The notes below the pieces were generated by a model. It was not told where the DNA came from, did no database searches, and was given only the letters and a program-made list of their open reading frames with translations. From positions 62,001 to 126,000 of the forward strand of contig CAXBLT010000001.1 of assembly GCA_963976795.1 (NCBI GenBank): 64,000 nucleotides of DNA, given 5' to 3'. Positions 1 through 9,139 of the stretch are shown here, piece by piece. Made by a program: the position numbers and the translations under genes. Numbering within the stretch: the stretch's first letter is position 1; each line of letters starts with the position of its first letter. Origin of the DNA: UBA7359 sp963976795. GTDB lineage: Bacteria > Pseudomonadota > Gammaproteobacteria > Eutrophobiales > Eutrophobiaceae.

Positions 1-200
1 CATATGATTTAACTGCTCGACTCACCGTCGCGTCACGAAAGGCATCAGGTCTCCATTTTCACATCTGCTAGTCTCACAATCTGGCTTACAGTATTGTGGC
101 TTATATTGAAGTATTCTCCTATCTCAGCTTGGGCTTAATGCCTACTCTTGTAGGCCATAGATATTTCAATAATTGGAAACAAACCACGCTCAATTGATAT
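1..200 (-). pseudogene. Decayed C-terminal end of a RAYT/Y1-type transposase
   Basis: Read on the minus strand, about 160-85 encodes AQAEIGEYFNISHNTVSQIV. This is the DnaA-like helix-turn-helix found at the C terminus of many REP-associated (Y1, IS200-like) transposases. A stop codon lies directly before it in frame. A further piece, AFRDATVSRAV, continues towards position 1 in another frame. The catalytic Y1 domain is not visible. I read this as a dead remnant, possibly extending past the left edge; the family call is by motif resemblance. Confidence 0.5.
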
Positions 201-246
201 AAACAATAAAATGGACTGTTTATCGTTGATGTCGTGTTAAGTAAGG

Positions 247-807
247 TTAAACCAGTTTAATTCCTGTTAGATAAGGATGCGCTATTAAAAAAATGGTATA
301 TACAATACAGCCACCTATTATTGTAATCACATCGTTTTTCACTGAAACTGATTCAGGTCTTACCCAATCGCCTTCTCGCTTACTGATTAGAATCATTTCT
401 ATAACTGCCCAAACAGCAAGCCAGCTAAATAATATCAATGAACGGTTATCGCCATTAGCAAATAAATGACCGATACTCCAAAGCACTAACCCTGTTAATT
501 GAGGGTGGCGTAGAATTCGTTTTATGTTTGTTGCTCTACGTGCAGCAACAAACAAAATAAATGTGAATAACACCAGTAAAAAAGTGACATGCCTGCCCCA
601 GCTTTGCGGAAGATAGATATCAACAGGTCCTATACTACGCCAACCTATTACAATCAAGACTACTGATGAAACAATCAAGATTGCGAATAAGCCTTTGTAA
701 GGCCCAAGCCCAATTTTGCTTATAATTTGTCCCCTCATGCATTTAGCAACTGAAGGGAAAAAGTGAACACAAGACCACATCAAGAGACCAAAAATTAGCA
801 ACCACAT
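247..807 (-). CDS. NnrU family integral membrane protein
   Basis: The 186-residue protein has about five hydrophobic segments and the stretch HPQLTGLVLWSIGHLFANGD, which is characteristic of the NnrU family. NnrU was first linked to nitric oxide and denitrification gene clusters, but many members sit in non-denitrifiers and the biochemical role is unknown. A good ribosome site (AGAGGAA) precedes the ATG on the minus strand. No denitrification genes are nearby, so a nitrogen-oxide role is not implied here. The neighbouring small ORF is divergent. Confidence 0.85.
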   Translation of the reverse strand: MWLLIFGLLMWSCVHFFPSVAKCMRGQIISKIGLGPYKGLFAILIVSSVVLIVIGWRSIGPVDIYLPQSWGRHVTFLLVLFTFILFVAARRATNIKRILRHPQLTGLVLWSIGHLFANGDNRSLILFSWLAVWAVIEMILISKREGDWVRPESVSVKNDVITIIGGCIVYTIFLIAHPYLTGIKLV

Positions 808-943
808 GATTTCATATTCCTCTTTTGCTTGATATATAGTTTAAAAGTTATCTAGATAAACCAATATTGTGAATGAAAAATAAGGACAGGATCGCTTATT
901 TGCCATATCATCAATATTTCATACTACTATTCGTCATAAAGTC

Positions 944-1216
944 ATGCAAAACGAAACGATCACAGTCTCAAATACTGAAAGCGGACAAACAATGGACGTA
1001 CTCGTATTTGATAAGCGAGCCAGTCAAATCACGGTAGTTATTGGCGAAGGTGTTCATAGCATGAAATGCGATCTGACCCCGACAAAGAACGAACAGGCTT
1101 ATGTTGGGAGCGTGCTAGGAAGGGAAATAATTTATCATTATAGTCGCGAACAAGTTCAGGCTGAATTAGATGAGGTTAATCCAGCGCTCAAAAAATCAAG
1201 ATCGTTTAAAAAATAA
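944..1216 (+). CDS. Small hypothetical protein (90 aa)
   Basis: An acidic/basic mixed 90-residue soluble protein with no signal peptide or membrane segment. It ends in a lysine-rich tail (KKSRSFKK) that could contact nucleic acid. I do not recognise the family. The composition looks like a real protein: balanced, no low-complexity bias, with alternating beta-like hydrophobics such as ITVVIGEGVH. No clear Shine-Dalgarno precedes the ATG. It is followed by a string of hairpins rather than another gene. Confidence 0.6.
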   Translation: MQNETITVSNTESGQTMDVLVFDKRASQITVVIGEGVHSMKCDLTPTKNEQAYVGSVLGREIIYHYSREQVQAELDEVNPALKKSRSFKK

Positions 1217-1459
1217 TATTATAAATTGCGTCGCTACGGAGTCCTCAACTCTGTCTTCCTCGGCAATTGCTCCTGCATTGCTCAACTACGTTACATCCTT
1301 GTAACTATGATTCGTTCTACCTGCTGCATCAATGCAGTCGTATCCTATTGCGACATCGCCTATACGGATGTAGGCGCTTATGATTTGTCTGGAACACAAA
1401 TCATGACAGACCACACCCCTCAAGGGAGCACCAAGGTTCATGGCCATAAGTTTAAGTAA
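1217..1459. repeat. Non-coding hairpin string
   Basis: The 243 bases after the 90-aa gene look more GC-rich than the flanks and hold successive inverted repeats. They are GTTAC/GTAAC (1290-1305), CTGCAT/ATGCAG (1324-1337), GTCG/CGAC (1337-1354), CGCCTA/TAGGCG (1357-1376) and a 9-bp stem ATGATTTGT/ACAAATCAT (1380-1404). A 77-codon frame runs through it but its product looks random. Best read as an intergenic repeat-type element or structured 3-prime untranslated region; comparable strings occur at 25524-25659 and 55739-55812. Confidence 0.45.
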
Positions 1460-2590
1460 TTAAAATTCTATAATATTTTCTTTAATTCTCTTACACTCTT
1501 CTTCATCAAGATAAGAGCCACCTAAACTTTTTTCGTGCATTAAGTCTTTAGCTACTTTACCAAAATGCGCATCCCGTTTAGCAATCAATAAATGTCCTAA
1601 CTCATGTGCCAACCGACTTTCTGTTTTTCCTCCATCTTGCGTTAGTATAATCGCGTGTCCTCTTCCTGCTGTTGTTCTAGGGAATAGTTTTTCTGATAAG
1701 GCTGCGCCACCACGAATAGTCCAATCATTATTTTTTTCAATCTCAGTAGGATTTCTTGATGGGCTATTAGCTTTAGGCACTACGTATACATCTATGCAAT
1801 TATTGCCTTGAGAATGATAGTGCTGAATTAGGTTTTTTAATTCGATTGATGTATCTTGAGCTGCATCATCATTCCATAGTGTTAAAATACCTTCTTTCCA
1901 ACTATTACTACTTGCCTGGTCTATTTCATTATATTTTTTAAGTATAAGCTCAGCTCTATTCACAAGCTCATTTTTCTTTTCAACGCCATAATCATTCAGT
2001 TTTTCAACAACGACTGTGATTGATGCTTGTGATTCTGTGCGTAGTTTCTCTAATTCATACGATTTAATGTAATCTTCATGTCTCTGCTCGTTATCCATCG
2101 CAACGAGAGCGTTTTTAGCATTGACAATCGCAAAACCAGGAGACAGATCCAGTAAATCATAGTATTTAATATCTGGAGTCTGTTTTATTTTTGATGCTAT
2201 GGACTCTATTTTACTGAGGTGTTCTTTTATTTTTGTTTTTTGATAATCTGACGTTTTTTCGTTGAGCCCTTGTTCAAGTGGTTTACTCAATTGAAGCGCT
2301 TGTTCCCAAGTAACGTGCTTTATTTTTTCTTGTGCAAATTTAATTTTAGGGCAGTTTTGCGTATTATTTTTATCAAAAACTGATTGGGTTCTTAATACTT
2401 CTTCGTGTAACAGAGATTTCTGTTGCTTAAATTGAGCGTCCTCTGATACATCAGCATTTTGTTTCGTGATAATGGTAAAATTGAAACAGATTTCATATTG
2501 AGGTTCCTCTGTCATTGCGATAGATGAATGCCCAAATAAGCCGCCAAATATGGCAAAATAAATGATTCTAGATATGATCATGAAGTTCAT
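1460..2590 (-). CDS. Secreted putative zinc metalloprotease (HELGH)
   Basis: A 376-residue protein with an N-terminal signal peptide (hydrophobic core FAIFGGLFGHSSIAMT). The middle is helical and charged, likely coiled coil. Near the C terminus is RLAHELGHLLIAKRDAH, followed by a Met-turn-like DLMHEKS. HExxH is a zinc-binding motif. The third ligand does not fit the metzincin HExxHxxGxxH pattern exactly, so the clan is unclear. It probably acts in the periplasm or outside the cell. Homologues are not recognised; the protease function is inferred from the motif alone. Confidence 0.6.
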   Translation of the reverse strand: MNFMIISRIIYFAIFGGLFGHSSIAMTEEPQYEICFNFTIITKQNADVSEDAQFKQQKSLLHEEVLRTQSVFDKNNTQNCPKIKFAQEKIKHVTWEQALQLSKPLEQGLNEKTSDYQKTKIKEHLSKIESIASKIKQTPDIKYYDLLDLSPGFAIVNAKNALVAMDNEQRHEDYIKSYELEKLRTESQASITVVVEKLNDYGVEKKNELVNRAELILKKYNEIDQASSNSWKEGILTLWNDDAAQDTSIELKNLIQHYHSQGNNCIDVYVVPKANSPSRNPTEIEKNNDWTIRGGAALSEKLFPRTTAGRGHAIILTQDGGKTESRLAHELGHLLIAKRDAHFGKVAKDLMHEKSLGGSYLDEEECKRIKENIIEF

Positions 2591-2635
2591 TGTTTAGTAT
2601 TTTTATCTTTTTAAAATTAAAGCCATAATCATGCC

Positions 2636-3781
2636 ATGCAACAGTTAGGTAACATAACGCAATCCGATTTTTTAAAACAGTATTGGCAAAAAAAGCCTCT
2701 GCTCGTTAGGCAAGCATTCCCCAATTACAAGAGCCCCATCAGTCCGGAAGAGCTTGCTGGGCTTGCTTGTGAGGAAGGCATTGAGTCCAGGTTGATTCAG
2801 GAAAAAAGCACAGAAGGGCCATGGCAAGTACGATACGGACCATTTAAAGAAGAAGACTTTACGACTTTACCAACTTCTCATTGGTCATTATTAGTACAGG
2901 CCGTTGATCACCATATTCCTGAGCTTAGTCAGTTGCTTGATGAATTTAATTTCATTCCTAATTGGCGCATAGATGACCTCATGATCAGCTACGCCCCCAT
3001 ACATGGTAGCGTTGGTCCGCATCTCGACAATTACGATGTTTTTTTATTACAGGTAAAAGGACGCCGTCATTGGCATATTAATGAGCATGCTTACACGGAA
3101 GATGATTTCGACGATGATCTTGAATTAAGAATATTGAACAGCTTCGATGCAGAAGAAGATTGGATTCTGGATCCCGGCGATATGCTCTATCTGCCACCAG
3201 GCGTGGCACATCATGGTATTGCATTGGATGATTGCCTGACTTTCTCGATTGGGTTTCGTGCCCCATCACAAAAAGAATTACTAAGCGCGTTCACTGTCAA
3301 TTTTAACGATGTTGCAAAAGATGTTTTTTATAGAGACCCAAAACTAAAGCCTCAAGAATCTCCAGGCGAAATAAAGAAAGAAAATATTGAATCACTTCGC
3401 GAAATGGTGCTTTCCGCTTGCTCGAACAAAGCCGAGTTTGCCAGTTGGTTTGGGCGTTTCATCACTGATAACCGTAACGATTATGAGCAAGATCAAGAAA
3501 TAATAGGCGAAGCAGAATTTTATAAGCATTTTAATAAGGCAAAGCATATAAACCGCTACGGTAATATTCGAATGTCCTATATCGAAGATGGCGATATTAT
3601 TAAATTATTCTGTGCAGGCAATGAAATCTCTTTGCCTAAGTTGCGGCTACCCTTGATCCAATACTTATGCAGCAAACATCAGCTTGAATGCCCTGTGATT
3701 ATGAAATTTTGTGATAAAGATAATGCGATGAGTTTTCTCTACACATTATACAAAGACGGCTACCTCTATTTCGATGGATGA
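2636..3781 (+). CDS. roxA: Ribosomal protein uL16 arginine hydroxylase, JmjC/cupin
   Basis: A 2-oxoglutarate/Fe(II) oxygenase of the RoxA (YcfD) family that hydroxylates an arginine of 50S protein L16. The JmjC/cupin fold shows the iron ligands H129 and D131 in GPHLDNYDVFLLQ and distal H192 in PPGVAHHG. The usual dimerisation and winged-helix C-terminal part follows to residue 381, a normal family length. The N-terminal motif FLKQYWQKKPLLVRQAF is diagnostic. It overlaps the next gene by 8 bases, suggesting co-transcription. Activity depends on oxygen, in keeping with an aerobic host. Confidence 0.93.
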   Translation: MQQLGNITQSDFLKQYWQKKPLLVRQAFPNYKSPISPEELAGLACEEGIESRLIQEKSTEGPWQVRYGPFKEEDFTTLPTSHWSLLVQAVDHHIPELSQLLDEFNFIPNWRIDDLMISYAPIHGSVGPHLDNYDVFLLQVKGRRHWHINEHAYTEDDFDDDLELRILNSFDAEEDWILDPGDMLYLPPGVAHHGIALDDCLTFSIGFRAPSQKELLSAFTVNFNDVAKDVFYRDPKLKPQESPGEIKKENIESLREMVLSACSNKAEFASWFGRFITDNRNDYEQDQEIIGEAEFYKHFNKAKHINRYGNIRMSYIEDGDIIKLFCAGNEISLPKLRLPLIQYLCSKHQLECPVIMKFCDKDNAMSFLYTLYKDGYLYFDG

Positions 3782-4196
3782 ATTTGAAGTTTTGCAAGTA
3801 TCATGGTTTGACATGGAATCGCACTTAAGATCTATACGTACTCAGGTGTTTATTGAAGAACAGAGTGTGCCCGTAGAACTAGAGTGGGAAGAAGCGGACA
3901 TAGATTGTATTCATCTGCTCGTCAAACAAGACAACAATTATATAGCTACGAGCCGTTTATTAGATACAGGACAAATTGGACGTATGGCAGTATTGAAACC
4001 CTATAGGCATCGCGGCATAGGCGACGCAATGCTGAAAAAACTTTTAATTATTGCGTATTCTATGGGTATGGATGCTGTGTTTTTGAATGCGCAATTAGAT
4101 GCAATGGATTTCTATAAAAAAAACGGTTTCATCGAACAAGGGGATATCTTTGATGATGCAGATATTCCACATATCAAGATGCATAGACAATTATGA
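3774..4196 (+). CDS. GNAT family N-acetyltransferase
   Basis: 140 residues carrying a single GNAT domain. The acetyl-CoA binding loop is GRMAVLKPYRHRGIGDAML (about residues 70-88) and the C-terminal signature is NAQLDAMDFYKKNGF. It resembles the ElaA/YitI-type acetyltransferases; the substrate is unknown. It starts inside the last codons of roxA and probably shares its message. It is convergent with the kinase gene downstream, with no strong terminator visible in the 49-base gap. Confidence 0.85.
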   Translation: MDEFEVLQVSWFDMESHLRSIRTQVFIEEQSVPVELEWEEADIDCIHLLVKQDNNYIATSRLLDTGQIGRMAVLKPYRHRGIGDAMLKKLLIIAYSMGMDAVFLNAQLDAMDFYKKNGFIEQGDIFDDADIPHIKMHRQL

Positions 4197-4245
4197 CAAT
4201 TATTCCATCTACTAAACCAGAGCATTAAAAAATATTTTACCGAAG

Positions 4246-5415
4246 TTAGCTTGTCAGTAGATAACCAATTATTGTGCAGGCAAACAATCCTGTTAATAAC
4301 ACCCACAATATCATTCTGTCTTTCAGAGTCGCGTGAGTAATATTAATACTGCCATGAGAACTTGCTGCTGGCCCCAAACGTTCTTCCAAAACTTTTAAGA
4401 CGCTTGCGACATTAAGAAAGACATTGCTACCTGTTAATGAATCGCTATCTGTATATGAGACAGAAGATGTCGCTTCCATTGTTTCGGTATAATACTCTTG
4501 TGAAGCAGTGGCACTCTTCTTTTGTATTCCATCTTTTGATGCCTTCGCCGTTTTCTCTCGGTTAGCTAAAACAGATTTAATATCATTCACAATGCCCTGT
4601 GCCGATTGATAACGCTCATCTATATTTGCGTTCATCATTTTTTTTATAATATTAATTGTCTCTTTGCCACAATTTGTTGGGAGTCCAAAGTCGATATCAC
4701 CGTTAATATGTTTATTGATGATTTCTTTGATTGAGCCTCCTTTCACTGGCAATTGTTTAAAAGCAGCATAATAAGCGGCGCAACCCAGGCTATAAATGTC
4801 ACTACGGAGGTCGATTCCCTCTTCTGAAGTGAAGTTTTCAGGCGCCATATAAGCAGGAGAACCCATAATGATGGATGATTGCGTGATAGTGAGATCTGCA
4901 ACATCACGCGCTAAGCCCAAATCAGTGATATAAGGCCGTCCTTCACGGGATATCATAATATTCTGCGCTTTCATGTCTCGATGAATGATCCCATTTTTAT
5001 GCGCTTCATATAATCCAGAAGCGATCATCCCTATTAACTTTAAAACATTAATCTCAGCGATATCATCTTCACATGCTTTTATGAATTCAGAAAGCGTGAA
5101 GCCGTCTATATACTCAATAACGATATAAGGTTTATTTTCAATAAAACCATAATCAATAATCCTTGTAATGCAACGATGATTTAAGCGTGCTGCAATTCGT
5201 GCTTCTCTTTCAAACCGCCCTAAATATTCATCTGCTTTTGAGCTTAATAGTTCATCCTTAATAATTTTTATAGCGACATCAATACCCAGGTTTTTATGAT
5301 GCCCTTTAAAAACTATCCCCATAGTACCTTCGCCGATGTAATCGGTAACAACAATATTGCCGATTTTTTTGCCTATATATTCCGAGTAGGAAGCTTCGAA
5401 AATTTCTTTAGCCAT
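4246..5415 (-). CDS. Membrane-anchored Ser/Thr protein kinase (PknB type)
   Basis: Residues 20-285 form a Hanks-type kinase. It has a glycine loop GEGTMG, catalytic Lys50 in VAIK, HRDMKAQN with Asp147, DLG at 165-167 and APE at 191-193, so it looks fully active. A Ser/Thr-rich linker and one C-terminal transmembrane helix (about 369-388) leave the kinase facing the cytoplasm. The gene starts only 4 bases after the ammonium transporter stop codon, so the two are an operon. A role in coupling nitrogen supply to phosphorylation signalling is an inference from that context. Confidence 0.9.
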   Translation of the reverse strand: MAKEIFEASYSEYIGKKIGNIVVTDYIGEGTMGIVFKGHHKNLGIDVAIKIIKDELLSSKADEYLGRFEREARIAARLNHRCITRIIDYGFIENKPYIVIEYIDGFTLSEFIKACEDDIAEINVLKLIGMIASGLYEAHKNGIIHRDMKAQNIMISREGRPYITDLGLARDVADLTITQSSIIMGSPAYMAPENFTSEEGIDLRSDIYSLGCAAYYAAFKQLPVKGGSIKEIINKHINGDIDFGLPTNCGKETINIIKKMMNANIDERYQSAQGIVNDIKSVLANREKTAKASKDGIQKKSATASQEYYTETMEATSSVSYTDSDSLTGSNVFLNVASVLKVLEERLGPAASSHGSINITHATLKDRMILWVLLTGLFACTIIGYLLTS

Positions 5416-5419
5416 TCGT

Positions 5420-6772
5420 TTATAATCCTTTATATTTTTCGCTTAATAGTCGATACATAGCAATCGACAGACCTGATAATTCTGTTTGTTCAAGCTTTTC
5501 AAAATAGACTTTGGCTTCTTTTAATCTATTATGAGCCACTAGCGTACTAGCAATATTAAGGTCTTGTAATGGGTCGCTAATTTTATGTTCGCTATAATTA
5601 AGCCCTATAAATTCTTCCATAGTGCCTATTCGTAAATCCGTGATCATTGAAATTATTTTCCACGCGATATAACCAAGACCAATACTCCATGCTGCACATG
5701 ACAACACACCGATGAATTGCACCATAAAAAAATCATTTCTTGAAAGCGGAACAGCCATCCCTTCGTTTAGTGCAAACATGGCTTCTGGCGTTATAAAGAC
5801 AGGGACTAAAAGAATGCCCATTATCCCAGCCGCACCATGAGCCGGAATAGCGCCGACCACATCATCCATCTGAGCCTTCTCTAACAGATACGCTGAAACA
5901 GGAACGGTAAAACCACCTACGAGACCTATTAAAGCGGCTGCTTGGGGTGTCACCACATTGGCACTTGCTGTAATAGCAACCAAGCCGCCAATAACACCAT
6001 TCAACATAGTGTGAACCTGTACTAATCCGGTATAGGCCCAGCTAAATAACATCCCGATCAAGCCACCAAAACACGCCGCTAGTAGTGTATTAACCACTAT
6101 AGAAGCCGTATTGATACTTAGCTCAGCCGACCCTCCGTTAAAACCAATCCAACCAAAGGTTAAAATAATGACGCCTAATGCGACCATCGGCATATTAGAG
6201 ACGGGGATCTCTCTCGACTGACCGTCAACATCAAAACGACCTTCGCGTGGACCAAGACATTTGATGCCTGCGAGTGCAACACCTGCACCGACCATATGCA
6301 CAACGGAGGACCCAGCAAAATCATAAAAACCCATTTCAGACAGCCAGCCGCCGCCCCATACCCAATGACCATAGACGGGGTAGATTAATAACCCCATTAT
6401 TAATGAAATGAAGAAGTAAGGTAAAAATCGACAACGTTCTGCTATAGCACCAGAGACAATCGTAACGGCTGTACTGCAAAAGGTAACTTGAAATAGAAAA
6501 CTGAGAATCATATTACTATCAGCGCGACTTATGAATGGATCAGGTGCCCCGATTAATCCATTTAATATTCCATCACCAAACATAAAGGAATATCCAATCA
6601 TAAAAAACATTGCAAATGAAATGCAAAAATCCATGATATTTTTAAGTGCAACATTTATCGTATTTTTCTGTCTGACAGAACCAGCCTCCAAGCATAAAAA
6701 CCCCGCCTGCATAAAAAGCACCAGTGTTGCAGATATAATGACCCAGACATCTTTCGCCAGGACTTCTTCCAT
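5420..6772 (-). CDS. amtB: Ammonium transporter (Amt/MEP family)
   Basis: A 450-residue Amt channel with about eleven membrane segments. Family motifs include LVLFMQAGFLCLEAG near the N terminus, GAIAERCRF, and FDFAGSSVVHMVGA-like and GAIPAHGAAGIMG stretches carrying the pore histidines. It conducts ammonium/ammonia across the inner membrane. After the core, about 60 extra cytoplasmic residues (LQDLNIASTLVAHNRLKEAK onward) resemble a short TPR-like helix pair. No glnK lies next to it; instead a Ser/Thr kinase follows 4 bases downstream, which is unusual. Confidence 0.93.
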   Translation of the reverse strand: MEEVLAKDVWVIISATLVLFMQAGFLCLEAGSVRQKNTINVALKNIMDFCISFAMFFMIGYSFMFGDGILNGLIGAPDPFISRADSNMILSFLFQVTFCSTAVTIVSGAIAERCRFLPYFFISLIMGLLIYPVYGHWVWGGGWLSEMGFYDFAGSSVVHMVGAGVALAGIKCLGPREGRFDVDGQSREIPVSNMPMVALGVIILTFGWIGFNGGSAELSINTASIVVNTLLAACFGGLIGMLFSWAYTGLVQVHTMLNGVIGGLVAITASANVVTPQAAALIGLVGGFTVPVSAYLLEKAQMDDVVGAIPAHGAAGIMGILLVPVFITPEAMFALNEGMAVPLSRNDFFMVQFIGVLSCAAWSIGLGYIAWKIISMITDLRIGTMEEFIGLNYSEHKISDPLQDLNIASTLVAHNRLKEAKVYFEKLEQTELSGLSIAMYRLLSEKYKGL

Positions 6773-7345
6773 CTTTTCTCCTTAGTAAAACTTTATTTAT
6801 TATTTTTATTAATGCTAAGCATGCATGGCGCTATAACCTTATCTCAGCAATTTCCATGCACGTTTTACATAACATTAAATAGATTTATAAGTTTTTATTA
6901 ATTGATGATATGGGTATAAATATCAATAACTTATGCGCAGTCTAATTGTGTGATAAAAAAAACTGTAGATTTAATTGCACCATAACTAGACATAGTGCTC
7001 TTGAGAATGCACTAGAAGGACTCATTGATTCGGTGTGGTTAAACTGAAACGGGGAGTATGATTGCTAATTGAAAGGAGATCTTGCAAAGAAGGTTTTTTA
7101 GTCGGGTCGCATGCTTCTGCTAAATCAACACACCAAAAATGATATGAAAGCTCATTTAACTACTGAAGATTTTTATTTAATTAGACAGAAATCTGAAACT
7201 AATTTTTCTGTGCTCTTTTGCCAGCCGCGTTACGGAGCCTGTTTCAACTTCAATGTCACAACAGCGCAGGATTAAACCATAGGTCCGGCGGCAATCAATA
7301 CATTGAAATACTGCCCATAATATATTCTTCTATTTTTATTGCTGC
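6773..7345. other. Intergenic region upstream of amtB
   Basis: About 570 bases without a convincing gene. It must carry the amtB promoter. I looked for a sigma-54 GG-N10-GC element and NtrC sites: TGCACCAT near 6978 and TGCACTAG near 7006 resemble half-sites, but their spacing does not fit a standard pair. A 43-codon frame at 7144-7275 (+) lacks a ribosome site and resembles nothing known. Confidence 0.4.
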
Positions 7346-7840
7346 TTAAACTTGAGCAAGCAATGCGTCAGCGCTACTCACATCACAGGCTAAAATGCTT
7401 TCTTCTACATTAAGTGTCGATACCACGCCATCATCGACAATCATTGAATAGCGCTCAGAACGAACACCAAGTCCAAAGTCAGCAAGATCCAAGTTAAGCC
7501 CAATTGCATTAGTAAAAGCGGCTGTTGGGTCACATAACATTTGAATATTATCACCAACTCCTTGAGTCTTTGCCCATGCATCCATTACAAATGGGTCATT
7601 GATTGAAATACAAACAACAGCATCAACGCCCCTTTCAAGTAAAGAACTAGCTGCTTTTACAAAACCAGGTAAATGGTCAGCGGAGCATACTGGCGTATAT
7701 GCGCCAGGCAAACCAAAAACCGCGACTTTTTTTCCCTTAAAGACTTCATCACTGGTGCTAGTACGAACATCAATCTCAGAATCCGGACCCATCCACATGA
7801 ATGTATTTGCCGGAATTTTTTCTCCTGTTTTAATCGCCAT
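7346..7840 (-). CDS. Peroxiredoxin, Prx5 family
   Basis: A thiol peroxidase reducing hydrogen peroxide and organic peroxides. The diagnostic stretch is FGLPGAYTPVCSADHLPGF, whose TPVCS cysteine is the peroxidatic one. Length from the chosen start is 164 residues, normal for the family. I chose ATG at 7840 (MAIKTGEKIP, preceded by GAGGCAT) rather than the longer frame opening at 7888, because family proteins begin here. A second cysteine near the C terminus (ILACDVSSA) may act in resolution. No glutaredoxin domain is fused. Confidence 0.9.
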   Translation of the reverse strand: MAIKTGEKIPANTFMWMGPDSEIDVRTSTSDEVFKGKKVAVFGLPGAYTPVCSADHLPGFVKAASSLLERGVDAVVCISINDPFVMDAWAKTQGVGDNIQMLCDPTAAFTNAIGLNLDLADFGLGVRSERYSMIVDDGVVSTLNVEESILACDVSSADALLAQV

Positions 7841-8087
7841 AATGAATGCCTCTATATCGATATAATCGGACTGTAGGATAGGAGTCACATCTATAAATGT
7901 CTATCAATTTTACCCATGCCTAAGCAAGCCAATGTTTATCAGTATATTCAATGTGTTAAAATTCGTGATATTTACATTCGCCCTATAATTGGCATGAAGT
8001 CTTGAAACTAATCCATTCTGGGCTTTCAGGCGTTATAATAACTATCTCTTAATTTTGACTAATTTTTAGTCATAACAGGAAGAAAAT

Positions 8088-8999
8088 ATGAAATACGACA
8101 ATATTCTAGAAACGATTGGCAATACCCCCCACATTTCCATCAACAAACTATTTAGAAAAGATATTGAAGTATGGATGAAAACTGAGAGCTTTAATCCATG
8201 TAGCAGCATTAAAGATCGCATTGCAAAGGCGATGATTGAGGATGCAGAGACAAAAGGCTTGATCGACAAAAATACGGTCATTATCGAACCTACTTCTGGT
8301 AATACCGGTATAGGTCTGGCTCTGATTGCGGCAGTTAAGGGCTACCGCCTGATACTGACAATGCCAGAATCTATGTCAATTGAGAGACGTAAATATATGC
8401 AAGCACTCGGTGCAGAACTGGTTTTAACGCCAAAAGAATTAGGCATGGGCGGCACTATTGCCAAGGCAAAAGAATTAGTTGCTGAGAATCCAAATGGTTG
8501 GATGCCCCAACAATTTGAAAATCCGGCAAATGTTAAAGCGCACAGAGAAACCACCGCACAGGAAATCCTGACTGATTTCCCTGAAGGAATTGATTATATG
8601 ATTACTGGCGTAGGGACAGGCGGACATATCACTGGTTGCTCAGAAGTATTAAAAGAAAAATTTCCAGATTTAAAAGTGTTTGCTGTTGAACCAGAAAAGT
8701 CTCCCGTCATTAGCGGTGGAGATAAAGGATTACACCGTCTTCAAGGTATTGGTGCAGGCTTTGTTCCAGACGTTCTAAACACAGACATTCTTGACGGGAC
8801 AATACAGGTTTCTGAAGAAGCTTCTTTTGATATGGCACGTCGATGCGCAAAGGAAGAAGGCATCTTTGTTGGAATATCTTCAGGCGCAACATTAGCTGCA
8901 GTAAAACAAAAAGAAAATGAGATGTCGGCAGGTAGTCGCATCTTGATTTTTAGTTATGATTCAGGTGAGCGCTATCTGTCTATTGATGATTTATTCTAG
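8088..8999 (+). CDS. cysK: Cysteine synthase A (O-acetylserine sulfhydrylase)
   Basis: A PLP enzyme converting O-acetylserine and sulfide to cysteine. Lys42 in NPCSSIKDRIA is the Schiff-base lysine, and EPTSGNTGIGLA is the substrate loop. TGVGTGGHITG binds the cofactor phosphate, and GISSGA follows near the C terminus. The 303-residue length is typical. NPCSSIKDR replaces the commoner NPGGSVKDR, marking a divergent subgroup. The ATG has a good ribosome site (AGGAAGAAAAT). A Cys-rich mini-ORF follows 53 bases downstream. Confidence 0.9.
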   Translation: MKYDNILETIGNTPHISINKLFRKDIEVWMKTESFNPCSSIKDRIAKAMIEDAETKGLIDKNTVIIEPTSGNTGIGLALIAAVKGYRLILTMPESMSIERRKYMQALGAELVLTPKELGMGGTIAKAKELVAENPNGWMPQQFENPANVKAHRETTAQEILTDFPEGIDYMITGVGTGGHITGCSEVLKEKFPDLKVFAVEPEKSPVISGGDKGLHRLQGIGAGFVPDVLNTDILDGTIQVSEEASFDMARRCAKEEGIFVGISSGATLAAVKQKENEMSAGSRILIFSYDSGERYLSIDDLF

Positions 9000-9052
9000 G
9001 CAATCAGCATAGGGTTTGATATGTGCTACTAAATTCCCGGAGGAATTTCATA

Positions 9053-9139
9053 ATGCCTGCCAAAATTGGAAGTAAAGAGGGTTGTTCACACTGTTCGGCA
9101 ATCTGTATTGCACTTCCTTGTGCGATCGTAAGTAGCTAA
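9053..9139 (+). CDS. Putative 28-aa cysteine-rich peptide after cysK
   Basis: The frame reads MPAKIGSKEGCSHCSAICIA and continues LPCAIVSS, with cysteines at 11, 14, 18 and 23. Its ATG follows a near-ideal ribosome site, CGGAGG, at 8-9 bases spacing, which is the main argument that it is translated. It would ride on the cysK message. Its stop overlaps the stop of the convergent gene at 9136. Function unknown; a metal-binding or cysteine-responsive peptide is only a guess, and no peptide-modification gene is adjacent. Confidence 0.4.
   Translation: MPAKIGSKEGCSHCSAICIALPCAIVSS

Noticed and set aside
247..807. A denitrification locus
   Set aside because: NnrU-like protein alone; no nitrite, nitric oxide or nitrous oxide reductase genes nearby.
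1226..1459. 77-codon plus-strand frame
   Set aside because: Cys- and Tyr-rich, random-looking product running through a chain of inverted repeats; no ribosome site. Treated as non-coding repeat-type DNA.
6960..7030. NtrC or sigma-54 control of amtB
   Set aside because: TGCAC half-sites occur, but paired spacing does not fit NtrC and I found no GG-N10-GC element.
7144..7275. 43-codon plus-strand frame
   Set aside because: No ribosome site, no recognisable product, AT-rich intergenic location.
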